Origin: Meloidogyne chitwoodi
Taxonomy: Eukaryota; Nematoda; Chromadorea; Rhabditida; Meloidogynidae
Assembly: GCA_015183035.1 (NCBI GenBank)
Contig: JACZZP010000007.1
Span: 248,001-312,000, forward strand
Reading direction: 5' to 3'
DNA: 64,000 nucleotides
Shown here piece by piece: positions 23,812 to 37,100 of this stretch. A program made the position numbers and the translations under genes. The notes beneath the pieces were generated by a model. That model was not told the DNA's origin. It did no database searches and worked only from the letters and a program-made list of their open reading frames with translations. The stretch's first letter is position 1; every line of letters begins with the position of its first letter.

Positions 23812-26800
23812 TTAAATACAATTTCTTGTTGTTGAATATTTTAATGTGCTATTATTATTAGTATAATCCTGTTGATGAAAATTTGGATAAAACCAAGATG
23901 TTGGAATTTGATTATACGAAGCTACAGCCATTGTTGAGTTGAGAAATCTTGTAGCGTGTGGCTTAAAATTTAAAATAATTAAATTAAATAACTAATTTAT
24001 TATTTTAAACCTGTAAAACAGCAGCAGGATTACTCATAAATCTATAAGCTGCAAATGTATCTGCTGCCATATTTACAACATTACTACTATTATTATTAGT
24101 TCCATTCATTGCCCCACTTAAACGCGATGCTGCTTGACTAAATAGAAGTTCACCTGCTGATGAGGTATTATTATTATTATTATTCATTGCTACTGAATTT
24201 GAACAAATTAATGAAGAATTTTGATTATTATGGTGATGATGATGATGGTAGTGATGTAATGATGAGGTTTGTGGTTGCATTGCGGCAACAATACCTCAAA
24301 ATAAATTTATAAGAATTTTAATTTTCAAAATGTCAAATTCTCATAAAGTCCAAAATTTATTTTTTAATATTAATAACCTGGAAAATCAAATTTATAAGCA
24401 TATCTCTTCCCATGAACTTTAGTCATTATTTGCTTGTCGTAGTAGTAACGAAGTGCCCGAGACATTTTATCATAATTCATGTGTGGCTTTGATTTTCGTT
24501 CTCCCCAACGTCTTGCAACTTCATCTGGTTCAATTAACTATTTAAAAAAAAAATTAATTTTTTTTTTAATTTTATAAAAAATTAATTTTTACCTTAAATT
24601 CTCCTTGATCCCCTTCCCATAAAATTATTTCTGAATATAATGGTTCTATTAATAATTCTAGCAAAAATTGCCACAATTGAATTTGACCGCTTCCTGTGGA
24701 GGCCAATATGCTTCTTATAAAAATGTAGTAAGGATCTAGAAAAGTTAAAAAAGATGTTAGTTTTTATTCTGATTTTATTCTGATATTTTCTGATATTATT
24801 CTGATTTTTTTTCTAATTTTTCTAATATTTTTCTGATTTTATTCTGATATTTTTCTGATGTTATTCTGTTTTTTCTAATGTTATTCTGATTTTATTCTTC
24901 TGTTTTTTTCTAATGTTATTCTGATTTTATTCTGATTTTCTTTTTCTTCAATGTATTTTCTGGTTTTCAGCTTATTTTCAATTAGTAAATAAATTTCCAT
25001 TTTTTTGACTTTAATATTATTTCTCTTTTATCCACAAATTTATCCAAACACGCAATCAAAAGCTTCATTCATTTAAAGTTTTATACAAACAAAAGAAAGA
25101 GAGGAGATTGAGTAGCTTTAACAAACAAAAGAGAAAATAAAAGAAGAGAAAATTTATAACGGAAACAAAAAAATTTTTTTTTGCAAAATTTTACCCAATT
25201 TTAGAATAAATTTATTTAAAATTATATTATATGCTTAGATAAATGGAAAAAAATTATAAAAAAAAATTATAAAAAATTAACAATTAAAATAATAATTATT
25301 TATACTATTGTTAGCAAGGTTAATTCACCCCTTAATTCTCTTCTTTTAAATAAGCTATAACCTTTTTCCTTCTATCTCTTACAGCCTTTTTTTCTCTTCT
25401 CTTTTTTTCTCTATACTGTAGTTTAACAAGCATTAATAAATGTCTATTTTTTAAGGAGTGAAAGTTGACCTTAATTTTATTAAATAACCTTAAAATTTAT
25501 TAATGAATTGGGTTTTTCTTTCGAATACAATCTGTTGTTTCTAAATAATATTAATTTAAGAAAACAAATTAACTGTTTTATTTTATTTAAAATTTGGCGG
25601 GAAGGGGAAATCTGTCTATCCATTAGAGTCTCATCCAATAAAAACAAGAAAAAATCCAAAATTATTTAATATAGTTTTTTGTTTTATTTAAATTTTTATT
25701 TTGTTAAAAAAAAAAGGATGAAAAATAATAGAGTTGCTCTACTTAATTAATACTACATGTGCTCTTTTGGCAGTCCTTGGCAGTCTCTCCTACTAATTTA
25801 ATTTTTAACAACCTATTTTGATTGCTTATTTTTCTTTTTTTTTTTATTTATTTTTATAAAAATAAACTTGATTTATATATAATTTAATCAAATTTAAAAA
25901 ATGCATTTTTATATTTTTAAAGTAGAAAAAGTGGAAAATTTGTTGGAATTTTATAGTTTAATTTGCATAACTTGGGAATTTAAAAATTGATTATAACTAA
26001 TTTTCAAATTGTCATATTTTCAAAATATCTAAACATAAAAATGCTAATAAAATCAAAAAAAACAGAGTTAATTTAAAATTAATTAAAAAAATCAGAATTA
26101 ATTCAAAACAAAATCAAAATTAATTCAAAACAAAATCAGAATTAATTCAAAACAAAATCAGAATTAATTCAAAACAAAATCAGAATTAATTCAAAACAAA
26201 ATCAGAATTAATTCAAAACAAAATCAGAATTAATTCAAAACAAAATCAGAATTAATTCAAAAAAAATCAGAATTAATTCAAAACAAAATCAAAATTAATT
26301 CAAAACAAATCAGAATTAATTCAGAATATACTAGTATATAAAATATTTATATTTTTTTCTTTCAAATCCCCTCCCTCAAAATGTTCTTTTTTTAACATAA
26401 AATATTCAGCTTAATGATAAAAGGAAAGGAAATATAGATGCTTTTAAAAAAGCTTTAGGAATATTATATTAAATGCGGTACTATTTTTCTTCCTTTTTAA
26501 GGTTAAATTATACCAACAATGATTGAAACACACCGGAAAAGCGTGCAAATATCATGAAAAATAAGGAAAAGCAAAAAAGAAAATTAAAAAGAAAATTAAG
26601 GGAAGAAAAAAGAAGAAAAAATGGTGGGGAAGGAAATTGCCCATACACAATGAGTGTCGCTTTTTTTTAAAAAAAAAAGATTTATATACATATATTTAGT
26701 TAAAATACTTGCCGCACATTTTATTTTTACTATTCAACAACAATAGAACCTTTAAAAAATAAAAAATCAAAGAAAAAACCGAAAAAAAAAGGTTGCGCAG

Positions 26801-29165
26801 TCACTAAAAGCGCTAAAAGCTCTATTTCTATGGCCAAATAAATTGGTGGTTTTTATTTTATATTCTATTAGGCCCATAATATATTGAAATAAATAAATAG
26901 AAAATTTAAAGAAAAAAAGATTGATTAAAAACGAGAAAAATGGGAGGGAGTCAATCAGTTGGGTTCAGTTTAGTCAAAAAAGCATAACTCAGGATTGGAT
27001 AGACTAATTGAGAAAGTTTTGACAGAGAATTTAATTATCTACAAAATATCAAAAAATCAGAATTTTCGAAAATAGGGCAAAAAAGTTATGTTCAAAAAAC
27101 TGACAATTTTTAGAAAATTGAGGGTCACTTCGGCGCCAATAAATAAAAGAAATGCAAAAGTTTTTTATGCGCGCCCAAATAATTATTTAAGAATTTTTTA
27201 TTTTTAATCATGTTTCTCTAATTATGATGAAGCATGTATATATTTTTTTTACATTTTTAATGAACAATTAATTTTTATATCCAACTGTGAAGCTTTTGAA
27301 GAAGAAATAAAAATAAATTTTATTTAAAAAATTAATAACCTTTTATTTTTTCGCACATTTTTTTATTTAAAGAAAAAAATGCTTCTTTCTTTGAGATAAA
27401 AAAGAAAATCAAAGACTATTATTTTTCAAGTAATTTTCAATGAACTCTACTTAATTGTAAGCTTTTTCGGTAATACACTTGACTTATAAAATATAAAATT
27501 AAAAGACAAATAATAACTAAAATTTTAATTTGCAAAGGAAAAGTAGAAGGATATTTAATTATCAAAATTACAACTTTACACAAAATATCTAAGCTTAAAA
27601 TACCAATAAATTCAGAATAAAATCAGAAAAAATCAGAAAAAATTCAAAATAAATTTAAAAATAATCAAAATTTAAATCAGAATTAATTAAATAAAAGAAC
27701 ATCAGAATTAATTATTAGGGTTTTTGACCATACATTTTTTTCCAAAGGAGAACCCAAATTTTAAATATTTTTCAAAAAATACCTGTAGGCTGATGGCAAG
27801 AAAGGACCGCATTATTCGATTTTCCTCCATGTAAAACACGTGCTAATGAGGAAGGTGAAATTGAGGAAGTAGCAGCAACAATAGCACTAGAAATTGGCTG
27901 AAAATTTTAAAAAATAAAAATTTTTAAAATTAAATTAAATACCTCCTCCTTAATTGATAACATCAAATTATTATTTCTAGCATTTTGATTCTCTGAAGAA
28001 TTTTTGTTTGTAGTTGATTGGTTATTTGAAGTTGTTGCTGCTGATTGTAGTGAAAGATTTAAACCTGAATAATAAAAATAAGTAATTTCTGATTTTTTAT
28101 GAATTAATTCTGATTTTTTATGAATTAATTCTGATTTTTTTATAAGCATATTCTGATTATTTATGATTTTATTCTGATTTTTTATAAGCATATTCTGGTT
28201 TTTATAAAATTATTCTGACTTAATTCTGATTTTTCTGAAATTATTATTCTGGTTTCCTCACCTGTAGAATTTTCTTCTACTTTAGTATTTCCAATCCTCG
28301 AAGTTGCAATTCTCCCAATAGTATTTGTATTTCCATCAAAAAAATTATTTCCTCCCCAACGATAACACATATTAATATTGTCTGTATTTGTACTAGTTGC
28401 ATTGTTGATTATTGAATTGAAGTTGGTATTAGTAGAAGAATTATTGAAAACACCCAAAAGTGGATCACAAATACGATTGTCTATACCATTCTGAAAAATT
28501 CTGATTTTTCGAAGTTTATTTTGATTTTATTTTGACTATTTTCTGATTTTTTAATGGTGGTTTTTCTAAGCTTATTCTGATTTAATTCTGATTATGTATT
28601 TCCTTGTATTTTATTTTCAGAAACAATTTTTCCGGAAAAGTTTGTTTGTATTTTTTTCCTCGAGAAATCATTTCCGGAATTTATTTTAAATAATTATCAG
28701 AATTTCCGGAAAATACTTTTTTACTGGGTTAATAAAAATTTAAAAATAAAATTATTATTTTACATTATGTGTGGTAAAAGTAGAAGCGAAATGGAAAGGA
28801 AAAGTAGCAGCATTACCGTAATTATTACAAAATGCTTGTTGTTGTTGTGAAATTGCACTAATTGTATTGTTTTGATTATTAAGCATATTATTAGTTGCAG
28901 TTTGTGGATATACAATACCTTGAGGTTTAGTGTCATTATTTCTTTGTTTTGATTGATTATTTGAATTGTTGATAGGAGTATCTGAATATTTTTGAAATTT
29001 TTTAAACTAAAAAAAAAATTTTTTAATTTTAAAAATTGGGCATTTTAAATTAATTATAAAAAAATTTTTTTTATTTTTTTTTCAACCATTTTGTTGTTGA
29101 CTAGTCGTTGCTGTTTGTCTAGTATTCTGAACTTCCCCTTTATTTTGTGTTTGTTCTCCAAGCAT
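23812..29165 (-). CDS. ast-1: ETS-domain transcription factor, ERG/FLI class (AST-1 orthologue)
   Basis: A sequence-specific regulator; the C. elegans orthologue controls neuronal identity and axon guidance. The ETS domain is complete over three exons: [16 protein letters not shown] and [10 protein letters not shown] (24735-24590), then [37 protein letters not shown] and [15 protein letters not shown] (24540-24380). The winged-helix recognition residues (RALRYYY) are intact. N-terminal exons starting [16 protein letters not shown] at 29165 and the region after ETS are Asn/Gln/Ser-rich, including a His run (HHYHHHHHH) near 24240. It ends [15 protein letters not shown] ... TRNCI. The intron before the ETS exons is about 3 kb and filled with TTCTGATTTT-type repeats; long introns and upstream DNA fit a regulated developmental gene. 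Confidence 0.92.
24760..24950. repeat. TTCTGATTTT motif cluster
   Basis: Roughly a dozen irregular repeats of ATTCTGATTTT / TTCTGATATT in the ast-1 intron just upstream of the ETS exons. Confidence 0.6.
26085..26325 (+). repeat. 22-bp tandem array
   Basis: About eleven copies of AATTAATTCAAAACAAAATC + AG with few changes, in the long ast-1 intron. The unit contains the dispersed AAAATCAGAATT motif. Confidence 0.85.
27600..27720 (+). repeat. AAAATCAGAA motif cluster
   Basis: Degenerate repeats such as AATCAGAAAAAATCAGAAA in the ast-1 intron. Confidence 0.5.
28075..28250 (-). repeat. Inverted partner of the 22-bp array
   Basis: TTTATGAATTAATTCTGATT repeats, the complement of the 26085-26325 unit with one or two changes, about 1.8 kb away in the opposite orientation and partly exon-adjacent. 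Confidence 0.65.
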
Positions 29166-29894
29166 AATTTGATTTTTTTCCAGGAAATTAGGCAGAAAAA
29201 AGAAGAAGAAGAATAAGATTGTTAAAATATAAGTCTTATTAAAATATTATTTTATTTTTATTAAAAATTTAAAAATTAAAAAAATAAATATTTTTAAATA
29301 AAATATTCGGTTGTGAAATTCCCCCATCTTCCACCTTATTTTTTGAAATTTAAAATTTTATTTATTAAAAATCATCTTATATTTCCCCATATTTTTTCAT
29401 TTAATTTTTAAATCAAATTTAGATAATTTTTAAAAATTAATTTGAACAAAACACCTCTAATAGATTACATTCCCCTAATTTTCTAAATTTACTCAAAAAT
29501 TCAGGAAATTTAGTAATTTTTCAGGAAAAGGTTCATTTTTCCTTCTTCTTTAAGGCTTTTTTAGGATTGAGAAAAATAATATCAATGCTAAGAGTAAAGA
29601 GGGAAGGAAGTTTAAGGAAGGAAAAAAGAGGAGAATTTTTTGGTCATCTCTCAAGAAAAATTTTTTTTTGAAAAACGGGAAAAGGAAGGAAAATAAACCC
29701 AAAAATCTAAGGAAGGAAGGATGGGAGGAGTAAAAAAGTGCCATGGCATTATTGGCAGTAAATATTCTTTCTCAAGAATGGATGGGACACGCCTTTATCT
29801 TTTTTAGTTTTGTGTGCCATTGGTTGCTCCTCTAAAACTAAAAGAAAAAAATATTTTTTTTAAGAAAAAATAAAACAAAATTGTTCATAATGAG

Positions 29895-30195
29895 CTTATT
29901 CTCTATTCTGATTTTTTCTTAGCTTATTATAATTTTTTCTTATTTTTTTCTGATTTATTTTTATTTTTTCGGAATATATTCTGTTTTATTCTGATAATTT
30001 CAGAGTTTATTATAATTTTTTTCATTTTATTTTTATTTTTTCTTAGCTTATTACAATTTTATTCTGATTTTTTCTGATATTTTTTCTGATTTTATTTTTA
30101 ATTTTTCGGAGTATATTCTGGTTTTATTCTGATTTTTCTAGGCTTATTATAATTTTTTTCTATAAATATTCTGATATTATTTTCTGATTTTACTC
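29895..30195. repeat. TTCTGATTTT motif cluster
   Basis: Many irregular copies of TATTCTGATTTT and AGCTTATTATAATTTTT upstream of ast-1. Confidence 0.55.
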
Positions 30196-31099
30196 TTATT
30201 AAAAACTTTGTATTGTTCAATAAAAAAAACTTATTTTCGCGCTCCTTCTTTATACATAAAAATTTCTTTCGGCAAAACTCTTAAATATTTTTCCTTTGAA
30301 CCACGCTTCAAAAATCAAAAAAAAAATAATGTTGTTAATGAAATTTTTTTTAGTAGTAACTTTTATTTATTCAAAGTAAAGGAAACAAAAAAGTTATTCA
30401 ATTTATGAGGAAAATATTACATGAAAAATAATGTATTTTATTTTTAATTATTTACATAAGACAGTAGCCTAGTTTTAAATCCACAAAAATATCAGAACTA
30501 AAATCAAAATATAAAATCAGAAATTGACTTAAAATCAGAATTGTCTTTAAAAGTCAGAATTTAAATCACAACAAAGTCAGAAAAACATCTATTAAAAAAT
30601 CAGAACTCCTATTAAACTCAGAATTTATGTTTAAAAATCAGAATGTGTTCAACAAATCCGTCTCAACTTTAAAATTTACCCCAAAATTCTGAATAATAAT
30701 TTTTACAATTATTATTTTTTTAATATCCTCTTCCTTTTTAGTTTAATTTTGTAATTTTATTTTCTCTTTTTTACCCTCTCGAAAATCTCTTTTTTCTTTC
30801 ATTTTCAACGTCATTCTAATAATAACTAAAGGCTTATACTTGTGTTTGTGTACGTTATTGGCCCTAAAAGGCAGTAAAAAGGCATATAAAGGATTAAATT
30901 ACCTTTAGGAAGCATCTGTCGGCGCTTTTTTCTTCTTTTTTAAAAATCTTCTCTCTTTTTTATTTTTAAAGTCAGGGTAATATACTCCCGCAATTATTAC
31001 ACAATTCTGTTTGTGTGCCATTTTATGAGGTCAATGAAATATTAAAATAAATAATAGCTTTTAGAAATAATAATTATGATGAGTTTAGTTGGTATTTTG

Positions 31100-31196
31100 A
31101 CTCCTAATGCAATTGGATAATATCAGCAAAAATTTCTATAGCAAATTTATCTACTCATAGAAATTTTTTTGGTGATATTATACAATTAATTGGAGT
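31100..31196. repeat. Hairpin with 40-bp arms
   Basis: ACTCCTAATGCAATTGGATA continues ATATCAGCAAAAATTTCTATAG and pairs with CATAGAAATTTTTTTGGTGA then TATTATACAATTAATTGGAGT. The loop is about 12 bp. It resembles a foldback element or small-RNA precursor. Confidence 0.6.
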
Positions 31197-31225
31197 TTAT
31201 TAATAATTAAATAAGGTTTTTAATG

Positions 31226-31400
31226 GAAAAAGAAATCAGATTTGTAAAAGTAAAATGTTCTGCAAAATCATAATTGTAAAACTTAAAATGTTTTATAAAA
31301 TCAGAGTTGTAAACTTAAAATGTATTGCAAAATCAGAATTGTAAAACTTAAAATGTTTATAAATCAGAATTGTAAAATTTAAAATGTTTTGTAAAATCAG
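31226..31400 (+). repeat. Tandem array of about 36 bp
   Basis: Around five degenerate units built on AAAATCAGAATTGTAAAAC + TTAAAATGTTTT. Confidence 0.65.
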
Positions 31401-32521
31401 AATTTGTAAAATAAATTTAAATCAATTAATTTTAAAATAGAAACACAAATGTATTTTAATATTGGACTGCAATCAAATAACAATATAAACAAATATAAAA
31501 ATAGCTTCTGATGCTAATCGCCCATTCTTTCCCCGACTTTTAAACACAAACCTAAACAGTGATGGGGGAGGGGAGAAAGTGTTGTATGTAAATAACCATA
31601 AATTTCACCGATTTTTTGCATCTGTCAGCTTTTCAATTAAAAAAATAAACACAACTTTTTTTTCTATTTTTTTGACAAATTATTTTATTTTTTATTTAAA
31701 TATACCAAAAGAAATTTCCAAAATTTAAACACTTAAAAATGGATCTTTTTTCACACTTAATAAAGAATAGATGACTAAAAATAGTACGATTTTGTAAAAA
31801 AAAAAAGTATTTATAATTACAATCTCTTACTAATTCTGATTATTTGAATAAAAATTCTGATTTTGTAAACTAACAATTACAATTTTACTAATTTCTGATT
31901 TTAATAAAAATTACAATATTCTGATTTTGTTAACTGATGATTACAATTTCACAAATTCAATCATTTATACCCATACATATAAAAAATTTAAAATCTCTCT
32001 CCCTTAAACTTTCTTTCTTGTTCATAACTCTTCTCTCCCCTATTTTTTACGAAAACTAAATAAAAAGTGTGGAGAGGTGCGATCATCAAAATGACAAGCA
32101 TTTATAAAAAAACATTGTTGCAAAAAAAGACTATTTTACTATTTTTATAAAAAAAGCTTTATCTAAGTTAACCATCTGTGAAAAGAGAGTAGTTTAAAAT
32201 ACAAAAAATGATTGTTAGCCTACTACTACACTTTTCCCTTTATTTTTTTGTTCCTTTTTTAATCATATTAAAATTCTTTAAACGCGTTCACATTATAAAC
32301 AAATGTTTTTTTCTTCTTCTTTTTAAAAATATTTTGAGAAAATTAAAAAAAAATAAAATTAAATGGAAATAAAAATACATGTATTTTAATTAAATAAGGT
32401 TGGGGGAAAAGTTAAAAGTGAATTGTATATATTTTTATAATTTATTTTTATAAATTAAAAAATGATAAACTTAAAAATTAAAGTAAAAAAACATAAATTT
32501 TATTTTATCTTTTTTTCAGAA

Positions 32522-33654
32522 TTAAAACTTATTATTTTTAGGTTTTATAAGTTTTACACGTAAAATCCCAGAATAGAAGGCATATTGCAAACCCGAATAA
32601 ATGGTTGTGCAAACAGTTGAAATACTTAAAATTTTTTGTAAAATTTTCTAAAAAACCCAAAAAAAGAAAAAATAAATACCCAAGAAACTGAAGCGCTGGA
32701 TGATCAACAAAATGAAAAATTGGGCTTGCCAGGCTAAGTGAAAGGAGCAAAAGTTGCAATCCCGTATTGAACTGATAATTAAGAAATTAAAATAAATAAT
32801 TTAAATTAAAAAAAAACCTTGCTAATTTTAGAAGGCTTTATTTGAATTGATGAAATTGTCGGATTAAAGAAGCGAGTAAAAGTAATTGGTGGATCCAACA
32901 TTTTATATCGAAGAATAAGACCACCAGTAACAAGTGTAGCATCTCGTAAAAGTGCAATAAGAGTTACATAAACTAAAAATTAATTTTTTTTAATTAATTA
33001 AAAAAAAACCTGGTATTAAATTCATATAAGTGAGAGTAACGAATAATGTGCTAATTAAAAATTTATCTGCAACAGGGTCAATAATACTTCCAAAAAGAGA
33101 TCGCTGTGAAGGGAAACGACGAGCAATAAAACCATCAGCCTGAAGAAAAAAATAGTTTAAAAAATAAAAAATTTTTTATTTTTAGAGGACGTAGAGGAAT
33201 CAGCAAAATAAATTTAAAAAAATATAAAAATGACCCCCAATTACTAAAAAATAAAATTAATCCTAAAATTAAAAAATAATCAAAACCAAATCAGTGATTC
33301 CAGCTATTACAAAAAGTACACAAGCACTTGAATACAATTCGTGTACAACCAACCAACCAATAATTGGAGTAGCCACAATTCTTTAAAAATTAAAAAAGAT
33401 TAATTAACTATTAATTAAAAAATAATAAATAAAAAAAACCTTCCCACACTGAGTAAATTTGGAATAGTTGTTAAACGTTCATTATTTATCGATATAAATT
33501 CAAATTTACTTTTCTTTTCATTGTTTTGCCTTTCTTCATAAATTTGTTTTTTCTGATTTTGTTCATTTTGAGTAGATATAGAAGCAAATCTCTTCACAAC
33601 AAAAAATGAAAATTGTCTAGTTTTAATTGAAACTCTTCTAAACGTTGATAACAT
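32522..33654 (-). CDS. crls-1: Cardiolipin synthase (CDP-alcohol phosphatidyltransferase)
   Basis: Mitochondrial inner-membrane enzyme joining CDP-diacylglycerol and phosphatidylglycerol into cardiolipin. The N-terminus [17 protein letters not shown] is basic and hydroxylated, as for a mitochondrial import signal. [10 protein letters not shown] opens the core. The CDP-OH-P motif D-x3-DG-x2-AR-x8-G-x3-D-x3-D is read as [12 protein letters not shown] then [11 protein letters not shown]. Further membrane segments follow, and [15 protein letters not shown] is characteristic of eukaryotic cardiolipin synthases. The last intron uses a TTTTAAG acceptor, giving [18 protein letters not shown], and the protein ends IKPKNNKF. 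Confidence 0.92.
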
Positions 33655-34137
33655 TTTTGTAGAATAAATAAGCAAAAGACATTTAATAAAATAAAAATTC
33701 TAAAACAAATATAAAGAATAAAATGTTGTAAAATATTAAAAACATTGAACAAATAAAAAATTTAAAAATAATAAATTTATTACTTTAAAAAAGTTAAAAA
33801 AAAAAGAATAGAAAATTAATTATGCAAAAGATAAAATTTAAGACATTTTAATAACTAATTTGAAAGAAAAGAAAGACTTGTCCAACCATAGGATTCGAAC
33901 CTTCACCTATCTTATGTAGATGTCAAGGACTTTTCCAACTACACCAGAATACCATTTTAATAAAACAATTTTTAAATCTTATATATAATAATTAAAAAAA
34001 TAATAAACTGAATCTTTTACCCGAAAAACCTTTACATTTATACTAAAAATATTTATAAAAATTTATCAAATAAAATTTATTAAATTTATATAACCACATT
34101 TAGGAACAGAAAGATAAATTATTATTTTTTTAAAAAA
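33655..34137. other. Intergenic spacer with a tRNA-like sequence
   Basis: A/T-rich gap between the cardiolipin synthase start and the GM130 stop. It holds the tRNA-like sequence at 33877-33954 and nothing else recognisable. Confidence 0.4.
33877..33954 (-). repeat. tRNA-like sequence
   Basis: Minus strand: TCTGGTGTAGTTGGAAAAG (A box) and GAAGGTTCGAATCC (B box). Arms do not pair; pseudogene or retroposon. Confidence 0.55.
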
Positions 34138-37100
34138 TCACAGGTTAGACATTTCACCTCTACAACCAACACAGCCTGTACAACGAGCTTGTAAACCACC
34201 ACTGCTATTACCACTATTATTACTTTTAGAAACAGAACAAATAGACTCTGAGGAAGTTTTTTGTTCAAATGTCTTAAAAAAAATTCTTTTTCTAATCCTA
34301 TTAAATATTTTAAAAAATACCAATGATTTTAGTAATGTCTGTACAAGCGTTCGTAAATTATTAATTTGCTTCTGTCGATCAGTTAATTCATTATTATGAC
34401 TGTCTAAAATTGAATAAATTAATTATTTAATTTTTGACAAAAAAATTAAACCTTGTATACCCTCAGATATTATGGATGTTTCATTACATTCGGTGGTTAA
34501 CAAAAAAGAATTTAAAGAGTTGCATAAATGAGACAATTGAGTCTTTTTTAAATAGAAAAAAATATTAAATAAATTTTGTTATGTGTTTTGCAGGCATGAA
34601 AGAGTCCGCAAATTTTATCCGCAATTTTTTAAATTAATTTAAAATTATTTAAAAAAAAACTAATTATATTAATTGATAATTTAAAAAATGCGTTGACCTT
34701 ATTACCCACAAAAAAATAATTAATTAAAAAAATATAAATAAATACCATTAAAACATAATTTTGTTGTTTAAATTCTTTCAATAAAGTTTCATTTTCAGCA
34801 ATTCTTTTTTGAACATTTCCTCTTTGAAATCGATATAAAGCAACATATTCACCAATTGACTCATTTTCTGTTTCTAAAGCAGTTAACCAATATTGAAGTT
34901 TTTGATTATTTTTACGAAATTGTTCATTTTCTTGATAAAGTTGGTCTAAACGTTGTTGTTGAAGAAGAAGATTATTATTTGAAATTATATTTTCTTCTTT
35001 TTCATTATTTTCATTTCCTTCTTCTCCTATTTTGTCTTCTTCCTTTTTATTAAATTCTTCTTTTTCTTCTTTATTAATTTTATCCAAATCTTCCTCATCG
35101 TCTTTTTTAACAATTAAGTCGTCTTAATTTAATTAAAAAAATAAATATATACAAAAAACAAAAATATTGTACTACCCAAAATATACATATATATTCCAAT
35201 AATTTATAATTCTGGGTCCAATAATATTTTAGCCCCCCCCCACCTTTTTTTTATTTCGTCCCAAAATTATCAAAAAAAAAAAACCTGAAAATTGTTGTTT
35301 TTTATCTTCTTCTTCTCCAATAAGAGAATATTCAGTAGAAGACTCATTAATTGTTAAGTGATCTTCTAAAGAAGATTTATCATGAAAAAATGAAGTATCA
35401 TTTGTTGAAGAAATTTTGTCTAAAAAAAATCTATTTTAATAATAATGAGACCTAGTAAATCACATCTCCGACACTTTGGGAGATATAATAATCTAAAAAT
35501 AATAGGGACGGAGTCTTTTTTAAAAAAATAATGGACTAACTCAAAGATGGATGTAAAAAATGACTCCTCTTTTTTAAGATATCCCCTTAATAGCAGTAGT
35601 ATATTTCCCTTTTTTATCTTCCACTTTGGAATAATTTAACACAAAAAAATTAAAAAAAACCTGAAATTTGTTCATCAGAAAGACTGTCATTTATAATATT
35701 TATTTTAATATCATTTTCTTCTTCAACTTGTTCAGTTTGTACTTGTTTATCAATTAATAATAATTTATCTTTATTTTCTTTTAATTCATTCAAGGCTTTT
35801 GTCAATTTAGAAATTGTACAAATTGCTGTTAAACGTTCTCCTTCTTTTTCTGCAGAACAATTTATTACTTCAACTAAACGATTTTGAAGTTCTCCAAGTT
35901 GAGTTTTTAATTCTAAATTTTGTGAAATAGCTCTTGAAACGGTTGATTTTTCATTTTGTAGTTGAATAGAAAGGGCACTGGCATCCTTTTTTTAATTAAA
36001 AAAATTAAAACAAATAAGGAACAGAAATATAAAAAATATATAAAAAATTCTAAAGGTTCAGAAAATAATTTTTTTTTTAATTTCTAAAAGTTCATTATCA
36101 AAAAAAAAAATAATTATAAAATAAATTTTCTCAAATTAAAATAAATTTAAAATAAAAACCTGATCAATATTTTCTCTCATAATTTTATTATGCTCAAATT
36201 CCCCAATTCTTTCCATTGCTTCATTCAATTCATTTTTTAATTGTTCAATTTGTACATTTTTTTCTTCATTTAATTTATTCAATTCAATTTTATAAAAATT
36301 AAATTGTTCTTCTTTTTCTTTTAATAAAGTAGAAATTTGGGTTTTAAGAGAGTCTAGTTCTTCTGAATTCTTCAAAAAAATAATTAAAAAAAAATTAAAT
36401 TTAAAAAAAACCTGTTCAGTCTCCACAGATTCATTCAAAGTATTTTTACTTTTTAAATAATTTTTTTCAATATTTTCTTGTGAAATACGCAAACTCTCTT
36501 CCAAATAGTCCTTAAGTGAACACATTTCGTTATACTTGGCTCTTGACCTTTCCAACTTGAAAAAGAATTTTTTATTAAATTTTATAAGTTCAAAAACTTT
36601 CAAAAATTAAAAAAAATAAATTTAAAAAACCTCTTCTTCAACAATTTGCAAACGAGAATTTGCTTGCAAGGAAGTAATTTGTAATTGTTCTTGTAATGTT
36701 TGTACATGCTTACGAGAATTTTCAAGCTCCAATTTTAGCGAAGTAATTTCTTCGTTTGACAGGGATTTTTCGTTTTCTAAAATTTTTTTAATAAAACTAA
36801 TATTTTAAAAATTAAAAAAAACCTTTTTCATCATTTTTAACTTCCTCAAATTTTGAATTATTTTGAGAAAAATTATGTTCAAATTGAAATTGTTTTGATA
36901 ATTGTTTTAAATAAATATCACGCATAGCCAATTCTTTTTTACATTTTTCAAAATTATTTTCTAATTTCACTTTTTCTTGATAAATAGATTTTAAATGTGC
37001 CTTAATTTATTTTTTTTAATAAAAAAATATTTTTCAACAAAAAAACCTGCGTATCCATTTTATCCTGTTGTGCCATAAACAGCTTAGCTTCCAAATTTGA

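Larger units (their letters stand above)
29166..32521. other. 3.3-kb region upstream of ast-1
   Basis: No gene is seen; open frames are short and lack domains. It presumably contains the ast-1 promoter and enhancers. It carries TTCTGATTTT clusters (29895-30195, 30480-30660, 31830-31960), the 31226-31400 array and a hairpin at 31100-31196. Confidence 0.45.

Noticed and set aside
26085..26325. CRISPR array
   Set aside because: The units are contiguous tandem copies without unique spacers, in a nematode intron.
29550..30408. Short frames upstream of ast-1
   Set aside because: Phe/Leu/Lys-only composition typical of T- and A-rich DNA; no start or splice support.
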